From: Aphidius gifuensis
Taxonomy: Eukaryota > Arthropoda > Insecta > Hymenoptera > Braconidae
Assembly (NCBI RefSeq): GCF_014905175.1
Contig: NC_057789.1
Coordinates: forward strand, 12,576,876-12,640,875
Reading direction: 5' to 3'
Length of the DNA stretch: 64,000 bases
Positions 34,572 to 44,647 of the stretch are shown here, piece after piece; within the stretch, counting starts at the first letter, position 1, and each line of letters opens with the position of its first letter. Both the position numbers and the translations under genes were made by a program. The notes below the pieces were generated by a model. It did no database searches. It saw nothing but the letters and a program-made list of their open reading frames with translations, and was not told where the DNA came from.

Positions 34572-35360
34572 TTATATGTTTTTTGCTGGTTTTAAGAATA
34601 AGCCCATTCCTTTCTTATGTGGCTGGAGATATAAGCCTTTACCCAATGCAATTGTTTCCATTTTTGTGTTGTGACGTTTATTTTCTTCAAATTGTCGTTT
34701 GGCAGCACTCGCATCATTTATTGCTTTCGTTATACTAGCAGCACCCCCACTCAATGCTCCAAGAGCACTTAAACCAGCAAAAAGTGGCATTATAAATGGT
34801 AAAAAACCACCTATTTTTGATGGTAATGGTAGAATACGTGGCATTTGAATTCTTTCTTGCCCTCCTGCTTTTTTTATAGCATCACGTGCACCCTCAAGTG
34901 CACACTTGATAGGATTTTTTCCTGGTTTAATAAATTCTTTTGATAGGTTTATAATTTTTTTAAATGATGTTTTTTTAGTTATATTTTTTGCCTTCTGTTT
35001 GAGACCGATACCCAAATTAGATTTAGCTTTCATTGTATTGGCTATACCCCAAGCAGCTGTTTTTTCACCAACGGAAGAATCTTTTGCAAGTACACGTTTC
35101 CAAGCTCTCTCAGCGAGGTCTCTATCAGCTTGGTTCCTGACGCTGATATTATCTCGGTTTTCAGAATAAGCAATATCGTGCTGTTTACAAGCAGCGTCTA
35201 ATAGATTTATACCAGAATCACCTCGAGCTAACCTTTTTGATAATTTAGTACCTGGTCCACAGTATTGATAGCCCGGAATATGAAGTTCAATAGGAAGTTT
35301 GTTGATTAAAGTATTGATGAGACCTTTTCCACTTTTTTTAGAACGTCTGTGCACAATCAT
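34572..35360 (-). CDS. Phospholipase A2-domain virion protein with hydrophobic segment
   Basis: 262 residues, open from a clear ATG. Residues about 28-80 form a PLA2-like domain: the calcium loop YCGPGT, then LLDAACKQHDIAY with the catalytic His-Asp pair. A basic middle part (KQKAKNITKKTSFKK) leads to a Pro/Gly-rich hydrophobic segment (about 178-212: GGFLPFIMPLFAGLSALGAL, AAS) and a C-terminal GLYLQPHKKGMGLFL motif. PLA2 domains in parvovirus capsid N-termini breach endosomal membranes, and a similar entry role is inferred here. The hydrophobic tail recalls small adenovirus core or membrane-lytic proteins, without proof. It is divergent from the ATPase gene, sharing an overlapping 60-bp promoter. 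Confidence 0.85.
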   Translation of the reverse strand: MIVHRRSKKSGKGLINTLINKLPIELHIPGYQYCGPGTKLSKRLARGDSGINLLDAACKQHDIAYSENRDNISVRNQADRDLAERAWKRVLAKDSSVGEKTAAWGIANTMKAKSNLGIGLKQKAKNITKKTSFKKIINLSKEFIKPGKNPIKCALEGARDAIKKAGGQERIQMPRILPLPSKIGGFLPFIMPLFAGLSALGALSGGAASITKAINDASAAKRQFEENKRHNTKMETIALGKGLYLQPHKKGMGLFLKPAKNI

Positions 35361-35428
35361 AATGTTTTCAAGACTAAAGCTAAATCTATAGAAACTCGGT
35401 ATTTATAGAAAAATAGTCAGTCGTGAAT
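35361..35428. promoter_or_regulatory. Overlapping divergent promoter, PLA2 gene (-) and ATPase (+)
   Basis: Plus strand: TATAGAAAC at 35387 and TCAGTC at 35417 (30 bases), with the ATPase ATG at 35429. Minus strand: TATAAATA (about 35398-35405) about 30 bases before TTAGTC (about 35370-35375), with the PLA2 ATG at 35360. The two units interleave in under 70 bp. Confidence 0.55.
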
Positions 35429-36133
35429 ATGGAGTTTGCTGAGCAGAATGTAAAATTACCAGTAGTCAATTTCGACGGTGTTGTTCAACAAAGTTCAAGT
35501 AAAAAAAATCGAAAACGACATGGTAAACTTTTACCTAATAATGTGCGAGGAATCTTTTGTGGCCCGTCAAATTGTGGTAAAACAAATGCTCTCCTAGCTA
35601 TAATTACCCATCCAAATGGGCTACGATTCGAAAATATATATGTTTATTCGAAATCTTTAAATCAACCAAAATATCAGTTCTGAGAAAAATTACTTAAATC
35701 CACGAAATGTATTGGTTATTATCCATTCAATGAAAATGAAAGTGTGATTGAACCTAGAGCTGCTTATCCAAATTCAATAATAATTTTTGATGATGTTATG
35801 TGTGAAAAACAGAACAATATCAGAGCTTTTTTTTGTATGGGACGTCATCAAAATGTTGATTGTTTTTATCTTTCTCAAACTTATGCACGTATACCAAAAC
35901 ATTTAGTACGAGATAATGCAAACTTTATCGTTATTTTTCGACAAGATGAAATGAATTTAAAACATATTTATAATGACCATGTGAATACTGACATGACGTA
36001 TACTCAATTCCGAAATTTATGTTTGAATTGTTGGGATAGCGATAAGCATGGATTCGTTGTTATCGATAAGGACAGTGAAATTAACAATGGCCGATATCGT
36101 AAAGGATATGATTGTTTTGTTATTATAAATTGA
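35429..36133 (+). pseudogene. Polinton packaging ATPase (FtsK/HerA, A32-like), one in-frame stop
   Basis: The start at 35429 (MEFAEQNVKLPVVNF) is the first ATG after the TCAGTC initiator. Walker A GPSNCGKT lies at about residues 46-53 and Walker B SIIIFDDVMCE at about 113-123. Then come FFCMGRHQNVDCFYLSQTY and a Gln/Arg sensor region. An in-frame TGA at 35681-35683, where Trp would be expected, is the only lesion; total length about 234 codons. The family translocates DNA into capsids. Its stop region overlaps the TATA box of the next gene. Confidence 0.85.
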
Positions 36134-36161
36134 AAAGAACTTTTGAAAAAGAATTAGTTAT
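36125..36161 (+). promoter_or_regulatory. Core promoter of the 36185 gene
   Basis: TATAAATT begins at about 36125 and overlaps the ATPase TGA stop (36131-36133). TTAGTT follows 30-31 bases downstream (about 36155). Confidence 0.5.
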
Positions 36162-36184
36162 GCAGTAAGTATGAGAGCATCAAC

Positions 36185-37099
36185 ATGACGAGTAAAATGT
36201 TCGATAAAGAAAAAAATAATCTGTATCAGATTACAAAAGCTAGCAATGCAATAAGACGTAAACATAAAATGTTAAAAATGAATCAAGACGCTTCAGAAAA
36301 ATATGCAAGTGATATATTTAAGCCTATTGTAAAGCCTTTTGAAAAATTGGTGAATCAAACCACAAGTGATATAAAAAACGAAGTGAAGAATGAACTTGAA
36401 AATGATGTTGTGAAAAAAGAACGAGCAAAAGAGGAAGATGATGACGATCATAATGATGTTTTCTATGAATCTTTCGATAAGTTTGATGAGGATCCTGTAA
36501 GAAAGTCACTTGATCATACATCTTCTACACTAGATACTTCTTTTTCGAAAAATAATGAAAAATATATGAAAAAAGTCGATGTCAGTAAAACTCGATCAAC
36601 AGGATTTCTAGTACGGAAACTTGATAATAATCTTATGTTTGGAAACTCAAATATTAAATTTGAAAATAACAAAATCTTTATTGAAAATGAAATTAATCAA
36701 GAGACGCCAGGTTTATTGGAACTCCTTTTCAATTATAAAGTTGATGACTCATAAATAAATAATGATGATAAAAAAAATTTTATCAAAATTATTAAATTAA
36801 CAAATGCTCAGTATAGATATTTCAAACCTAATGGTGGACTGAGAAAAGAAACAAATGCCAAGTATGAAAAATATATTTTACCATACATAAAATCCTCAAC
36901 AAAAACTGGTACATCGTTACCTTGTTATAAGATTACAAACAAAAGTAACAAATTGGACTACGTTTATTGGGATGATCCCAACGAACTTGTTGATCGTCTC
37001 CGATTAATATTAGCTTCTCAAGCCGCTGGTAATCTCAGTCATACAAATGAAATCATTTCTATAATTGAAGAATTAAGAGAAGCTGAAATTATCTATTAA
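36185..37099 (+). pseudogene. Conserved Polinton protein of unknown function, one in-frame stop
   Basis: Opens MTSKMFDKEKNNLYQITKAS and is charged and probably helical for about 190 residues (an acidic EEDDDDHND stretch near residue 82). It reaches an in-frame TAA at 36752-36754 and then continues in the same frame for about 115 codons with KLTNAQYRYFKPNGGLRKE, LDYVYWDDPNELVDRLRLIL and NEIISIIEELREAEIIY, ending at 37099. The C-terminal domain is of a kind I recall as widespread in arthropod Polintons. A structural or scaffolding role is plausible from its place between ATPase and fibre, but unproven. Confidence 0.65.
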
Positions 37100-37146
37100 T
37101 TTATATGCATATGAGGCTTGAGCTCAGTTACTCACAAGCTGTCAAG

Positions 37147-37692
37147 ATGAGTATTGATATTTTTGGACGACAATCAAAAAATAAAAGTTCATTACAAAGT
37201 GTTCGAGGTCCTCCAGGTGATGGTTTCAAACGAACATCAGATGGACATTATGATATAAATAATAAACGATTGTGTAATGTTGCTGATCCATTGGAATCAA
37301 ATGATGCAACATCTGTTAAAATTACCAAGACAATTATAAAAGAAGAAAAACGAATTTTATATCAATTAAATAAATCTCTACGTGATGATGTTGATAATAA
37401 TAATATAATAACCAATTCACTTCAGTCTCAATTTCAAAAGTTCATTAAGAATTATCGTCTTGAATTTGATACAGCGCAAAGTCTTTCACTTCAAAATATA
37501 GAATCCATTCAGACATTGGAGTCCAGATTAACTTCATCGAATAGAGCTTTCGAGAATTTCAAACTAAATTTTGAAAAATCACTCAACACATTGAGCACTG
37601 AAATTGAAAATTTGGAAATTAAAATAATAAAAAAACTGACAATCTTGGATAATCATCTAAGGATACTTGAAAATCGTTCTAATGGATCATAA
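37147..37692 (+). CDS. Fibre-like coiled-coil protein with GPPG segment
   Basis: I place the start at MSIDIFGRQSK (37147), after the CTCAGTTAC initiator, although an upstream ATG (37105) is in frame. An N-terminal region with VRGPPGDGFKRTSDGHYDI and NKRLCNVADP resembles the shaft-repeat language of viral and phage fibres (G-F, KRL-NV-DP). Residues about 75-180 are a Leu/Ile-rich heptad coiled coil (LQNIESIQTLESRL, FEKSLNTLSTEIENLEIK). This suggests a trimeric spike or fibre (inference). It is intact, and its last codons overlap the integrase start by 11 bases. Confidence 0.6.
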   Translation: MSIDIFGRQSKNKSSLQSVRGPPGDGFKRTSDGHYDINNKRLCNVADPLESNDATSVKITKTIIKEEKRILYQLNKSLRDDVDNNNIITNSLQSQFQKFIKNYRLEFDTAQSLSLQNIESIQTLESRLTSSNRAFENFKLNFEKSLNTLSTEIENLEIKIIKKLTILDNHLRILENRSNGS

Positions 37693-38605
37693 AAAAGCAG
37701 TAGTTGCTCATGAACTACACAGACCTGCTCGAAGAAATTATACTCGTCGTCATGTTGACATTAAAGGATTGGATGAAACTTGGCAAGCAGATCTTGTTGA
37801 TATGCAAGCTTATACGTCTGTTAACCGAAACTATAAATATTTGCTTACAATTATTGATATATTTTCGAAATTTGCATGGGCTATACCAATAAAATCAAAA
37901 ACTGGGAAAGATGTTACAGCAGCGATGAAATCTGTGCTTGATGAAGGACGTATACCACAAAATTCACATGTTGATCAAGGAAACGAATTTTACAACAAGG
38001 AATTTGAAGCTCTTTTGCAAAAACAGATACATATGTACTCAACATACAGCAATCTCAAAGCATCAATCGTTGAACGCTTCAATAGAACACTGAAGAATGA
38101 AATGTGGGAAAAATTTACTTATCAAGGATCCTACAAGTGGATAGAAATTTTACCACATCTGCTTGAAAATTATAACAATTCAAAACACAGAACAATAAAG
38201 ATGAAACCAATAGATGTTACGAAAGAAAATAAAAAACAACTATTGAGAAATATTTATAAAAAATTTCAACAAAATCGTGATATCAAAAATAAATTCAAGA
38301 TTGGTGATAAAGTTCGAATTAGTAAATATAAAACTGTTTTTGAAAAAGGTTATACACCAAACTTCACAACAGAAATATTTACGATCAAGGAAGTGAAATA
38401 TACAGATCCAGTGACATATAAACTCATAGATTATAAAAATAATCCGATTGAAGGAGGATTCTACGAAGAAGAGTTAACTGAAGTTAAATATCCTGATATT
38501 TATTTACTTGAAAAAATTGTGAAAAAACGTGGCGATAAGTTATATGTAAAATGGTTAGGTTTTGACGATACACATAATTGTTGGATAAATAAATCAGATC
38601 TGTAA
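37682..38605 (+). CDS. Polinton integrase (retroviral-type DDE) with C-terminal chromodomain
   Basis: About 307 residues from ATG 37682 (MDHKKAVVAHELH), inside the 3' end of the fibre gene. The rve core shows the first Asp in WQADLVDM, the second in VDQGNEF and the Glu in SIVERFNRTLK, so the D-D-E triad is intact. A linker KFKIGDKVRISKYK (SH3-like) follows, then a chromodomain of about 40 residues (YLLEKIVKK, YVKWLGFDDTHNCWI). The enzyme joins element ends to chromosomal DNA, giving the 6-bp duplication, and the chromodomain may target histone marks. An AATAAA signal follows at about 38641. It converges on the polymerase gene. Confidence 0.92.
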   Translation: MDHKKAVVAHELHRPARRNYTRRHVDIKGLDETWQADLVDMQAYTSVNRNYKYLLTIIDIFSKFAWAIPIKSKTGKDVTAAMKSVLDEGRIPQNSHVDQGNEFYNKEFEALLQKQIHMYSTYSNLKASIVERFNRTLKNEMWEKFTYQGSYKWIEILPHLLENYNNSKHRTIKMKPIDVTKENKKQLLRNIYKKFQQNRDIKNKFKIGDKVRISKYKTVFEKGYTPNFTTEIFTIKEVKYTDPVTYKLIDYKNNPIEGGFYEEELTEVKYPDIYLLEKIVKKRGDKLYVKWLGFDDTHNCWINKSDL

Positions 38606-38671
38606 AAAAAAAAAAATGTTTTTTTTTTTTTTTTTTTTTTAATAAAATAAACTCTGTGAAAAATATTTAAA

Positions 38672-41600
38672 TTATCTTTTTATTTTATAACCCCATGGTA
38701 CAGTATCCGTAGTATTTAGTAACAATTGTCTCTTATCATCTAACCAACTTAAAGCTATTTTCTTTTGTGCAATTGTATTTACTTTATGTTTTTTACTTCT
38801 AATTAGATATTGAATTTTTGTTAATAAATTATGTTCAAAAAGACAATTTTTATAATCATCAAAGGTAATTTATTTTAAAGTTGAACCTTCAACACCTTTG
38901 GCTTTTTTAGAATCTTTTTTTTCTCCGAGTACACGGAATGTATAGAGTTTAGCTCTTAAACCAATAAATTCAGTTATAATTTTTCCACAACTTTCATCTT
39001 TCATTAATCCTAGTACTTTTTTATTTACACGAGGCATTTTAAAAATATTATCTTGAGAATAATCAGAAGTATCGAATTTATCTAAATTTTTTTCCATTTC
39101 TTCATAAATATTAAAATTAAAATCATATAACAAACTATCTGTGTCGTGGTACATTAATTTTGCATTGTTACCAAATCTAGATTTTATATAATTATAATGA
39201 AAATCATATAGACATGTTTTTGATATATCAAGTATTGAAAATCCTACATAAACTGGTTTATTGAAATGAATTTTTGTCCGATCCATTTCAATAATAACAA
39301 TGTCTTCTCCAAATACTGTGAGGCTATGGAAATTCGGTTGTTGAATGTAGTATTTAGCACCATATCTGTTTTCCCATCTGGTGACCATTTTAACATCTTT
39401 TTGCTTTCTTACATTTTCAATACATTTTCCATATACAGCATTATTCAAAAGTTTATAATAATCTTTTTCAAATTGAGTTGTTGCCTCTTGTCTTTTTTTC
39501 GTATTCAAATCTATGTATTTTTTTAACCAAGATGACTGTCTAAATTTGAGAACTAGATGAATTTTTAATAATTTCATACCGAGTTTTAAATATTGTTTGA
39601 GATTTTTATAATGAATAATATATTTTTCTTTTGGATAAAAAGTTGTCATTGGTTTACATTGTTTAGAATTAGGTGGTATTTTGTGCTCTGGACACAATGG
39701 AAGATCTTGATGGAGTTCATGTAATTCTTCAGGATATTCAAGATCGACTTCATAAATATAGCCTGTAGAAAAGTCGTCAGGTTTTGATAAAATGTCTTCT
39801 AAAGACCACTGATTATTATCCCACTCGAAGGCAACGTATGGAAAATGTTGTGACATTGTCATTCCATATAAATTATTAACATCAAAGTACATGAGGTATG
39901 ACTCATCTTTGATTGTATCATACTCCATACCCATGTATGGATTGTTGGCTTTTGCATAACGATTCGGACATACAGCTACTCCACCTCGTATTCCTTTCTC
40001 GATGAATAAGAGTTGTTCAGCATCTGTTAGTAATTCCAATTTTACACCAGTACATTTCAGCATACAATCCCATGAGAATCCTGGTGTTGTATAGTAATGA
40101 AGAGGATCTAAGTTGTATGATGATAAACAGTTTTTACGAAAATTTTCAAAAATATCAGCTAACAACAAAACATCTGTACGTAAATATAAATCTGAATAAT
40201 CACCGTGTTTTTATTTCAAATTCTTTCCAAACTGTTTGGGCATGTTCATAATCATCATTTGAAATATTGCTGTTATTTAATCTTGAATAAAATTGATCAA
40301 TAAATGGAAGTTTCATATCTTCTAATCTATTCCAGCTATTGATGTATTCATATGGGAATACTCCTTTTCTTTTTAATAATTGAAATTTTTCTGGATCTTC
40401 ACAATATTTTTTAGTAATTTTTTTATCGCAATCAGCTAAGTTTGAAGCCAGTTTGTCAAGACTAGTTGCCATAAATCTGTAGGAGTCGATGAATCTTAAA
40501 TTTACTAGTCGGCTACCTCGTTTATTTAAACATGGATACTTGATTTCTTTTGTAAAAGATATATATTTTTCTTTGTTGATCGGTAAAATTCTAATTGGGC
40601 CCTCAAACATGTTTGCTAGAGTTTGCAAAAAAAAGTGTGAGTCATAACCTGAGAGATTATGAAATATTACTGGTATCGTATGTGAATCTGTATAGTTGAC
40701 ATTACATTCAGGATGAGCTGCTCCACGATAATGGCCTGTGTAATGGCAGTGATCGTGATGCCTGATCTGTGCAGGAGAAAATTCATTTTCACAAATATGA
40801 CATATTTGAGCTGTTTGAAAATCCATGATTTGTTCTTGAGTAAGAGGCTCCATTGGTATTGGATTATTCAAAATGTCATTTACTTGTTTCGTTCTTTCTT
40901 GAAGTTCTCTGACAAACCACTCTATACAATCAGGACCACGACGTGACTTGAATTCTGACAGAGACTTGTCATATGTACAATGAAAATAATATGCAGCACT
41001 GTGCGGCACATGATTGTCTGAATCATTCTCTCCAGGTTCTAAAATACATTCAAGATCTGCATAGATGACAAATGGTGCTGGTTCTTTAAATCGGTGATTT
41101 TTAAATTTCAATATATTTTCACCTTCTTCTGGTAAAATCATTCTCACTCTATTATTATTTTCACAGTCAGTTAAATGTTTTTCATATGAATTTTAAATTT
41201 TGAAATGACAAAGACAACGATCACACAACCACTTTTTATGATAATTTTTCGAAATTTGTGAACTGACAAGTCGTGATAAATTTCGTATCCAAGCAAAATG
41301 AAATATTGGTTCATCAGTTGACAATCCACTATTCATAATGAGTAAATGAATTGTGGGTTTTAATGACTTGTGTTTACTCAAATACACTGGTGCTATATCA
41401 TATTTATCATAAATACCGTAGACATTTATTGATAAATCATTCATAACCTCAAATTTTGGAATGTCACATAACATTATTGAAAAATTTATCCCATCATGAT
41501 TTAGAACTGTCTTAAAATCAGGGTATGATGTGGTACGATAGCTGTGCGATTGAGCTGGATACAAAACCGCTGTGATTGCATACAAAAAACAGTACTCATC

Positions 41601-42356
41601 ATTATTTTTAATATTTAAAACTGCTTTTTTTATTTGGATACTCTTTGGCAATTCGATAAATGTTGATAAACTACCTCTCAATGGCTCATAACGATTAATA
41701 TTAATCATCAAATTAATAATTGCTCTTAATGTCCACCCAAAATTTTTTTCTTGAAAATCTTCAATTTTTGTGAGAAATTTTTTTGTTAAGTTGTCATTGA
41801 ACCAATTTCTCAAGTCAGTAGTTGGTAATATCACTTGATTTTTTGTATTAAAATATTTTGTCTCATCGATAGGTTCACCATTTTTTACAATTCTAAATTT
41901 ACAAGCTAAAACACCATTCACTTTTAAATTTTCATGATTTTTGAGAATATTTTTTAAACGGTTAATTGTCATTTTTTTAGAATCCTCTAAAAATGAATGT
42001 ATATCAGTATGTTGAAGATTAACGATAGTCCCTGATCGTATTCGACCCTGGAATGCTGAATCACCATCTAGCCACTTCACTCTATCACTCAGTTTTTTAA
42101 TATGTCCAACACCAGCACCATGTTTTCGTTCACTTTTAAATTTTTCACTCAATGATCTTAGTTGGGATATTGTTGTTTGAATTCTTAATTTATCACCAAT
42201 TGTTTTGGCAGCTTTCGATGCTTTATTTGAAAGCCGAATATTTTTTTTTTCGAATTTCAACCAATTTTCTATTTGATCTGGCGTACGAATTATTTTATAT
42301 GCTCCATCCATAATCTTTATCAATTTGAGACACTGCTCTGAACTCATGTTGTTCAT
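38672..42356 (-). pseudogene. Polinton protein-primed DNA polymerase B (two stops, one frameshift)
   Basis: About 1,228 codons from ATG 42356 (MNNMSSEQCLK). N-terminal region with HFAWIRNLSRL and a Cys/His cluster (WLCDRCLCHF). Exonuclease motifs are VIYADLECIL (Exo I) and FHNLSGYDSHF (Exo II), flanking a zinc-like HHDHCHYTGHYRGAAHPEC. Polymerase motif A is FDVNNLYGMTM, motif B LLNNAVYGKCIENVRK and motif C YHDTDSLLY. Lesions: in-frame TAA at 41193-41195, a frameshift near 40170-40200 and TAA at 38870-38872, after which the C-terminus continues to about 38672 (WLDDKRQLLL, VPWGYK). Catalytic residues survive. It replicates the linear element from a protein primer. Confidence 0.92.
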
Positions 42357-42745
42357 TTATTTTAATGCTCACGTAATCAAAAAGATCGATAAACTGACGG
42401 AGCCGTATACCCTACAGGCTTTATATAGCATGAATTAGGAATTTTCTGGAACAATTGAGAATGTTTTGGAACAGATCAAGAAACTTCGATGGATCGATGA
42501 TTCAAGAATATATTAAAAGCATTATCGATATTTTTGAGAATAATCGGAAACATTAAAGAACATTCGAAAAAGATTTTAAAACACTCGGAAACATTTTGTG
42601 AACATTCGAAAACATTATACATTCGATGACATTTCCATTACTTTATGGAACATTCTAGAACATTCAATGAAATTTCGAAGACTCTTCTAGAACATTTTTT
42701 TTTACTATAAAAAGAGTGCGATCGACATCAACAGCATCAGATTAA
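42357..42745. promoter_or_regulatory. Divergent promoter of polymerase and OB-fold-like gene with heat-shock elements
   Basis: Minus unit: TATATAAAG (42419-42427) and TCAGTT (42391-42397), 32 apart. Plus unit: TATAAAAAG (42706-42714) and TCAGAT (from 42737), 31 apart. Between them are many GAACATTC words. The best array, at 42648-42665, is GAA/TTC/GAA/TTC with exact 2-base spacing; a further TTC/GAA/TT pair is at 42685-42696, and degenerate ones at 42550-42620. This is the layout bound by heat-shock factor trimers. Confidence 0.65.
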
Positions 42746-42785
42746 TTCAAGTATTCGAACAGTACTCATCATAAAAGGAATCAAG

Positions 42786-42888
42786 GTATATATTTTTTTT
42801 TTTTTATTTTATTTTTTTTTATTTAATTTTTTTTATTTTTATTTCTAGAACAATTTATTATATATAAAAAAAAATTTTTTTTTCACAG
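42786..42888 (+). other. Candidate intron in the 5' untranslated region
   Basis: GTATATA donor at 42786 after AATCAAG and TTTTTTTCACAG acceptor ending 42888, eight bases before the ATG of the next gene. It is T-rich throughout, as expected for an insect intron. Confidence 0.45.
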
Positions 42889-42896
42889 AAAATAAA

Positions 42897-43217
42897 ATGA
42901 ATTTTCTATCAGCAATCAACAAAGTTGCTTGTAGCTCCAGCAATTTACCATTGATAAAAATGTCTGATTTAACTCCTGCAGCTGAATACAAGATCACTCA
43001 AATTCGAAGAGCAAATACAAAATATGGAGTGAAAAGCATTGTGACAATTCAACATGAGTTTGATATATTTTTACCCAATAAGATATCAATATTTTTGGAG
43101 AAAGATAAAGAATTTGAGGAGCTCAAAACTATGGTAGATGGTGACCATCTTGGTATGCGTACTCAACAAGTAGCACCAAACATTTTCATATGTGAATTTA
43201 TCGCTGTTCAAGAATAA
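42897..43217 (+). CDS. Small OB-fold-like Polinton protein, candidate ssDNA-binding
   Basis: 106 residues, intact, starting MNFLSAINKVACSS. It contains AAEYKITQIRRANTKYGVKS, a β-strand VTIQHEFDIFLPNKISIFLE and VAPNIFICEFIAVQE. The alternating hydrophobic strands around a TKYG turn resemble short OB-fold proteins, and it is divergently transcribed from the polymerase, which would suit a single-strand DNA-binding role. This is inference from pattern and position; no catalytic motif is present. It has its own TATA/TCAG promoter and a likely 5' untranslated intron. Confidence 0.55.
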   Translation: MNFLSAINKVACSSSNLPLIKMSDLTPAAEYKITQIRRANTKYGVKSIVTIQHEFDIFLPNKISIFLEKDKEFEELKTMVDGDHLGMRTQQVAPNIFICEFIAVQE

Positions 43218-43785
43218 TCGATTGAAAATGTAATTTTGAAAACAAAAAAAAAATTATCAAGGGAAATGTAATTATTTGAATAAATAAAATTGATAAAAAA
43301 AAAAAAATATTTCTTACAATTTCTTTAAAATAAATGGAAATAATAAAAAAAAACATAATTTATAAAAATTGTAAAAAAAAAAAAAAACTAAAACGAAAAT
43401 AAATAAATATATTCATCAAAAATCTAAGATGAAAATTCAAAACGAATGCTGAAAAATCTTTATAAAAAAAAAACAATATATACTTTATTTTTTTTCTGTT
43501 TCAAATAGAATATGTTGATAAAATTATTGAAAACACAAAAAATTTCGTAATATGATTTTTTTTTTTTTATTCAAAAAAACAAAAAAATTGATTACATTTT
43601 TTTAAAAAAAAGAATCATGTAAATTATTTTTTTTTTTCAAAACTGATTATGTATTTTTTTTTTTTTTTTTTTTAAATTCATAATTTAATTTTTTTATTAT
43701 CCTTCAATTTTTTTTTCAATATTGTGTATTTTTTGGTACTGCATACGTTCATATTCAGAGTAGTTTCGTATCCATGGTATTTTAT
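43218..43785. other. AT-homopolymer spacer, no gene recognised
   Basis: Long A and T runs between two convergent genes (OB-fold-like gene and the small spliced gene). AATAAA signals for the plus-strand gene occur near 43281 and 43330. Confidence 0.45.
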
Positions 43786-44580
43786 TTATTTTTCTTCAAT
43801 AAAATATAGCTCGTTGTCATCTTCTTTGATCTTGAATTGGTGATTTTGGAATTCCAATTCTAACGAGCATGTTGGAGCAATCAATACTTTAGCAGTATGA
43901 ATGATGAGATCAATTATCTCATCATTGTAGAATTTTTCCCATTCTACTGGAATCCAAGCTTTCAATAATTAGTTGTCTCCGCAAATGTGAAGAATGAGAA
44001 TTCTAAAAAAATAAAATTCAAATTGTTTTTTAAAAATATCAAATCATAAAAAATATTTTTGAAAAAATCATCTCTCATTCATTCAATAATAAAAAAAAAT
44101 TTAATTATCAACTAATAATTTAAATCATATACTCTTAGAAGAACAATTCACAAAAAGAATCTAAATATCATTAATACTTTTTCAGAAAAAAAAAAAAATA
44201 AAAACCGGTCATTTAAAATCATTGATTCTCAAAAAAAGAAAAAAAAAAAAAACACACTTATCATGCATTCACTTTTTAAAGAAACACGAAAAAAAAAAGC
44301 ATAAACTAATAATTTGAAACCTCGTTTAAAATAAAAAAATATTTTTCACACTTATTTATTCAATAACATGAAAACACTATAAAAAAAATTTTTTTCATTA
44401 AAAAAAAAAGAAATAAAATAATCACTAACACTTTTACACTGAAAACTAAAAATGATTAAGAAAAAAAAACTAACAATTTAATTCAAAAATATAATTACTA
44501 AAAAACAATTTATTCACCAAAAAACAATTTCAAAAAAAAATTAATAATAAACCAATTACAATAATAACTTACCCTGACAT
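43786..44580 (-). pseudogene. Small spliced Polinton gene, one in-frame stop
   Basis: A tiny first coding exon (44573-44580) runs from ATG to a GTAAGT donor. An intron of about 570 bp, almost pure A/T, ends with TTTTTTAG, and exon 2 covers 43786-44002. The joined frame is exactly 75 codons. Exon 2 starts with ILILHICGDN, has a TAA at 43969-43971, then LLKAWIPVEWEKFYNDEIID, HTAKVLIAPTCSLELEFQ and an acidic end. A minus-strand TATATATA (44674-44681) lies about 29 bases before a TCAT initiator, matching the element's promoter rule. Function unknown. It is supported by splice phase and promoter spacing rather than by homology. Confidence 0.5.
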
Positions 44581-44647
44581 TTTAGTTTTTTTATTTCTTC
44601 GTAATAGATGTATATGTATATAATTTGATAGAGTCACAATGATTAAT

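Noticed and set aside
39266..39526. Plus-strand frame within the polymerase gene
   Set aside because: Shadow of a strongly conserved minus-strand polymerase segment.
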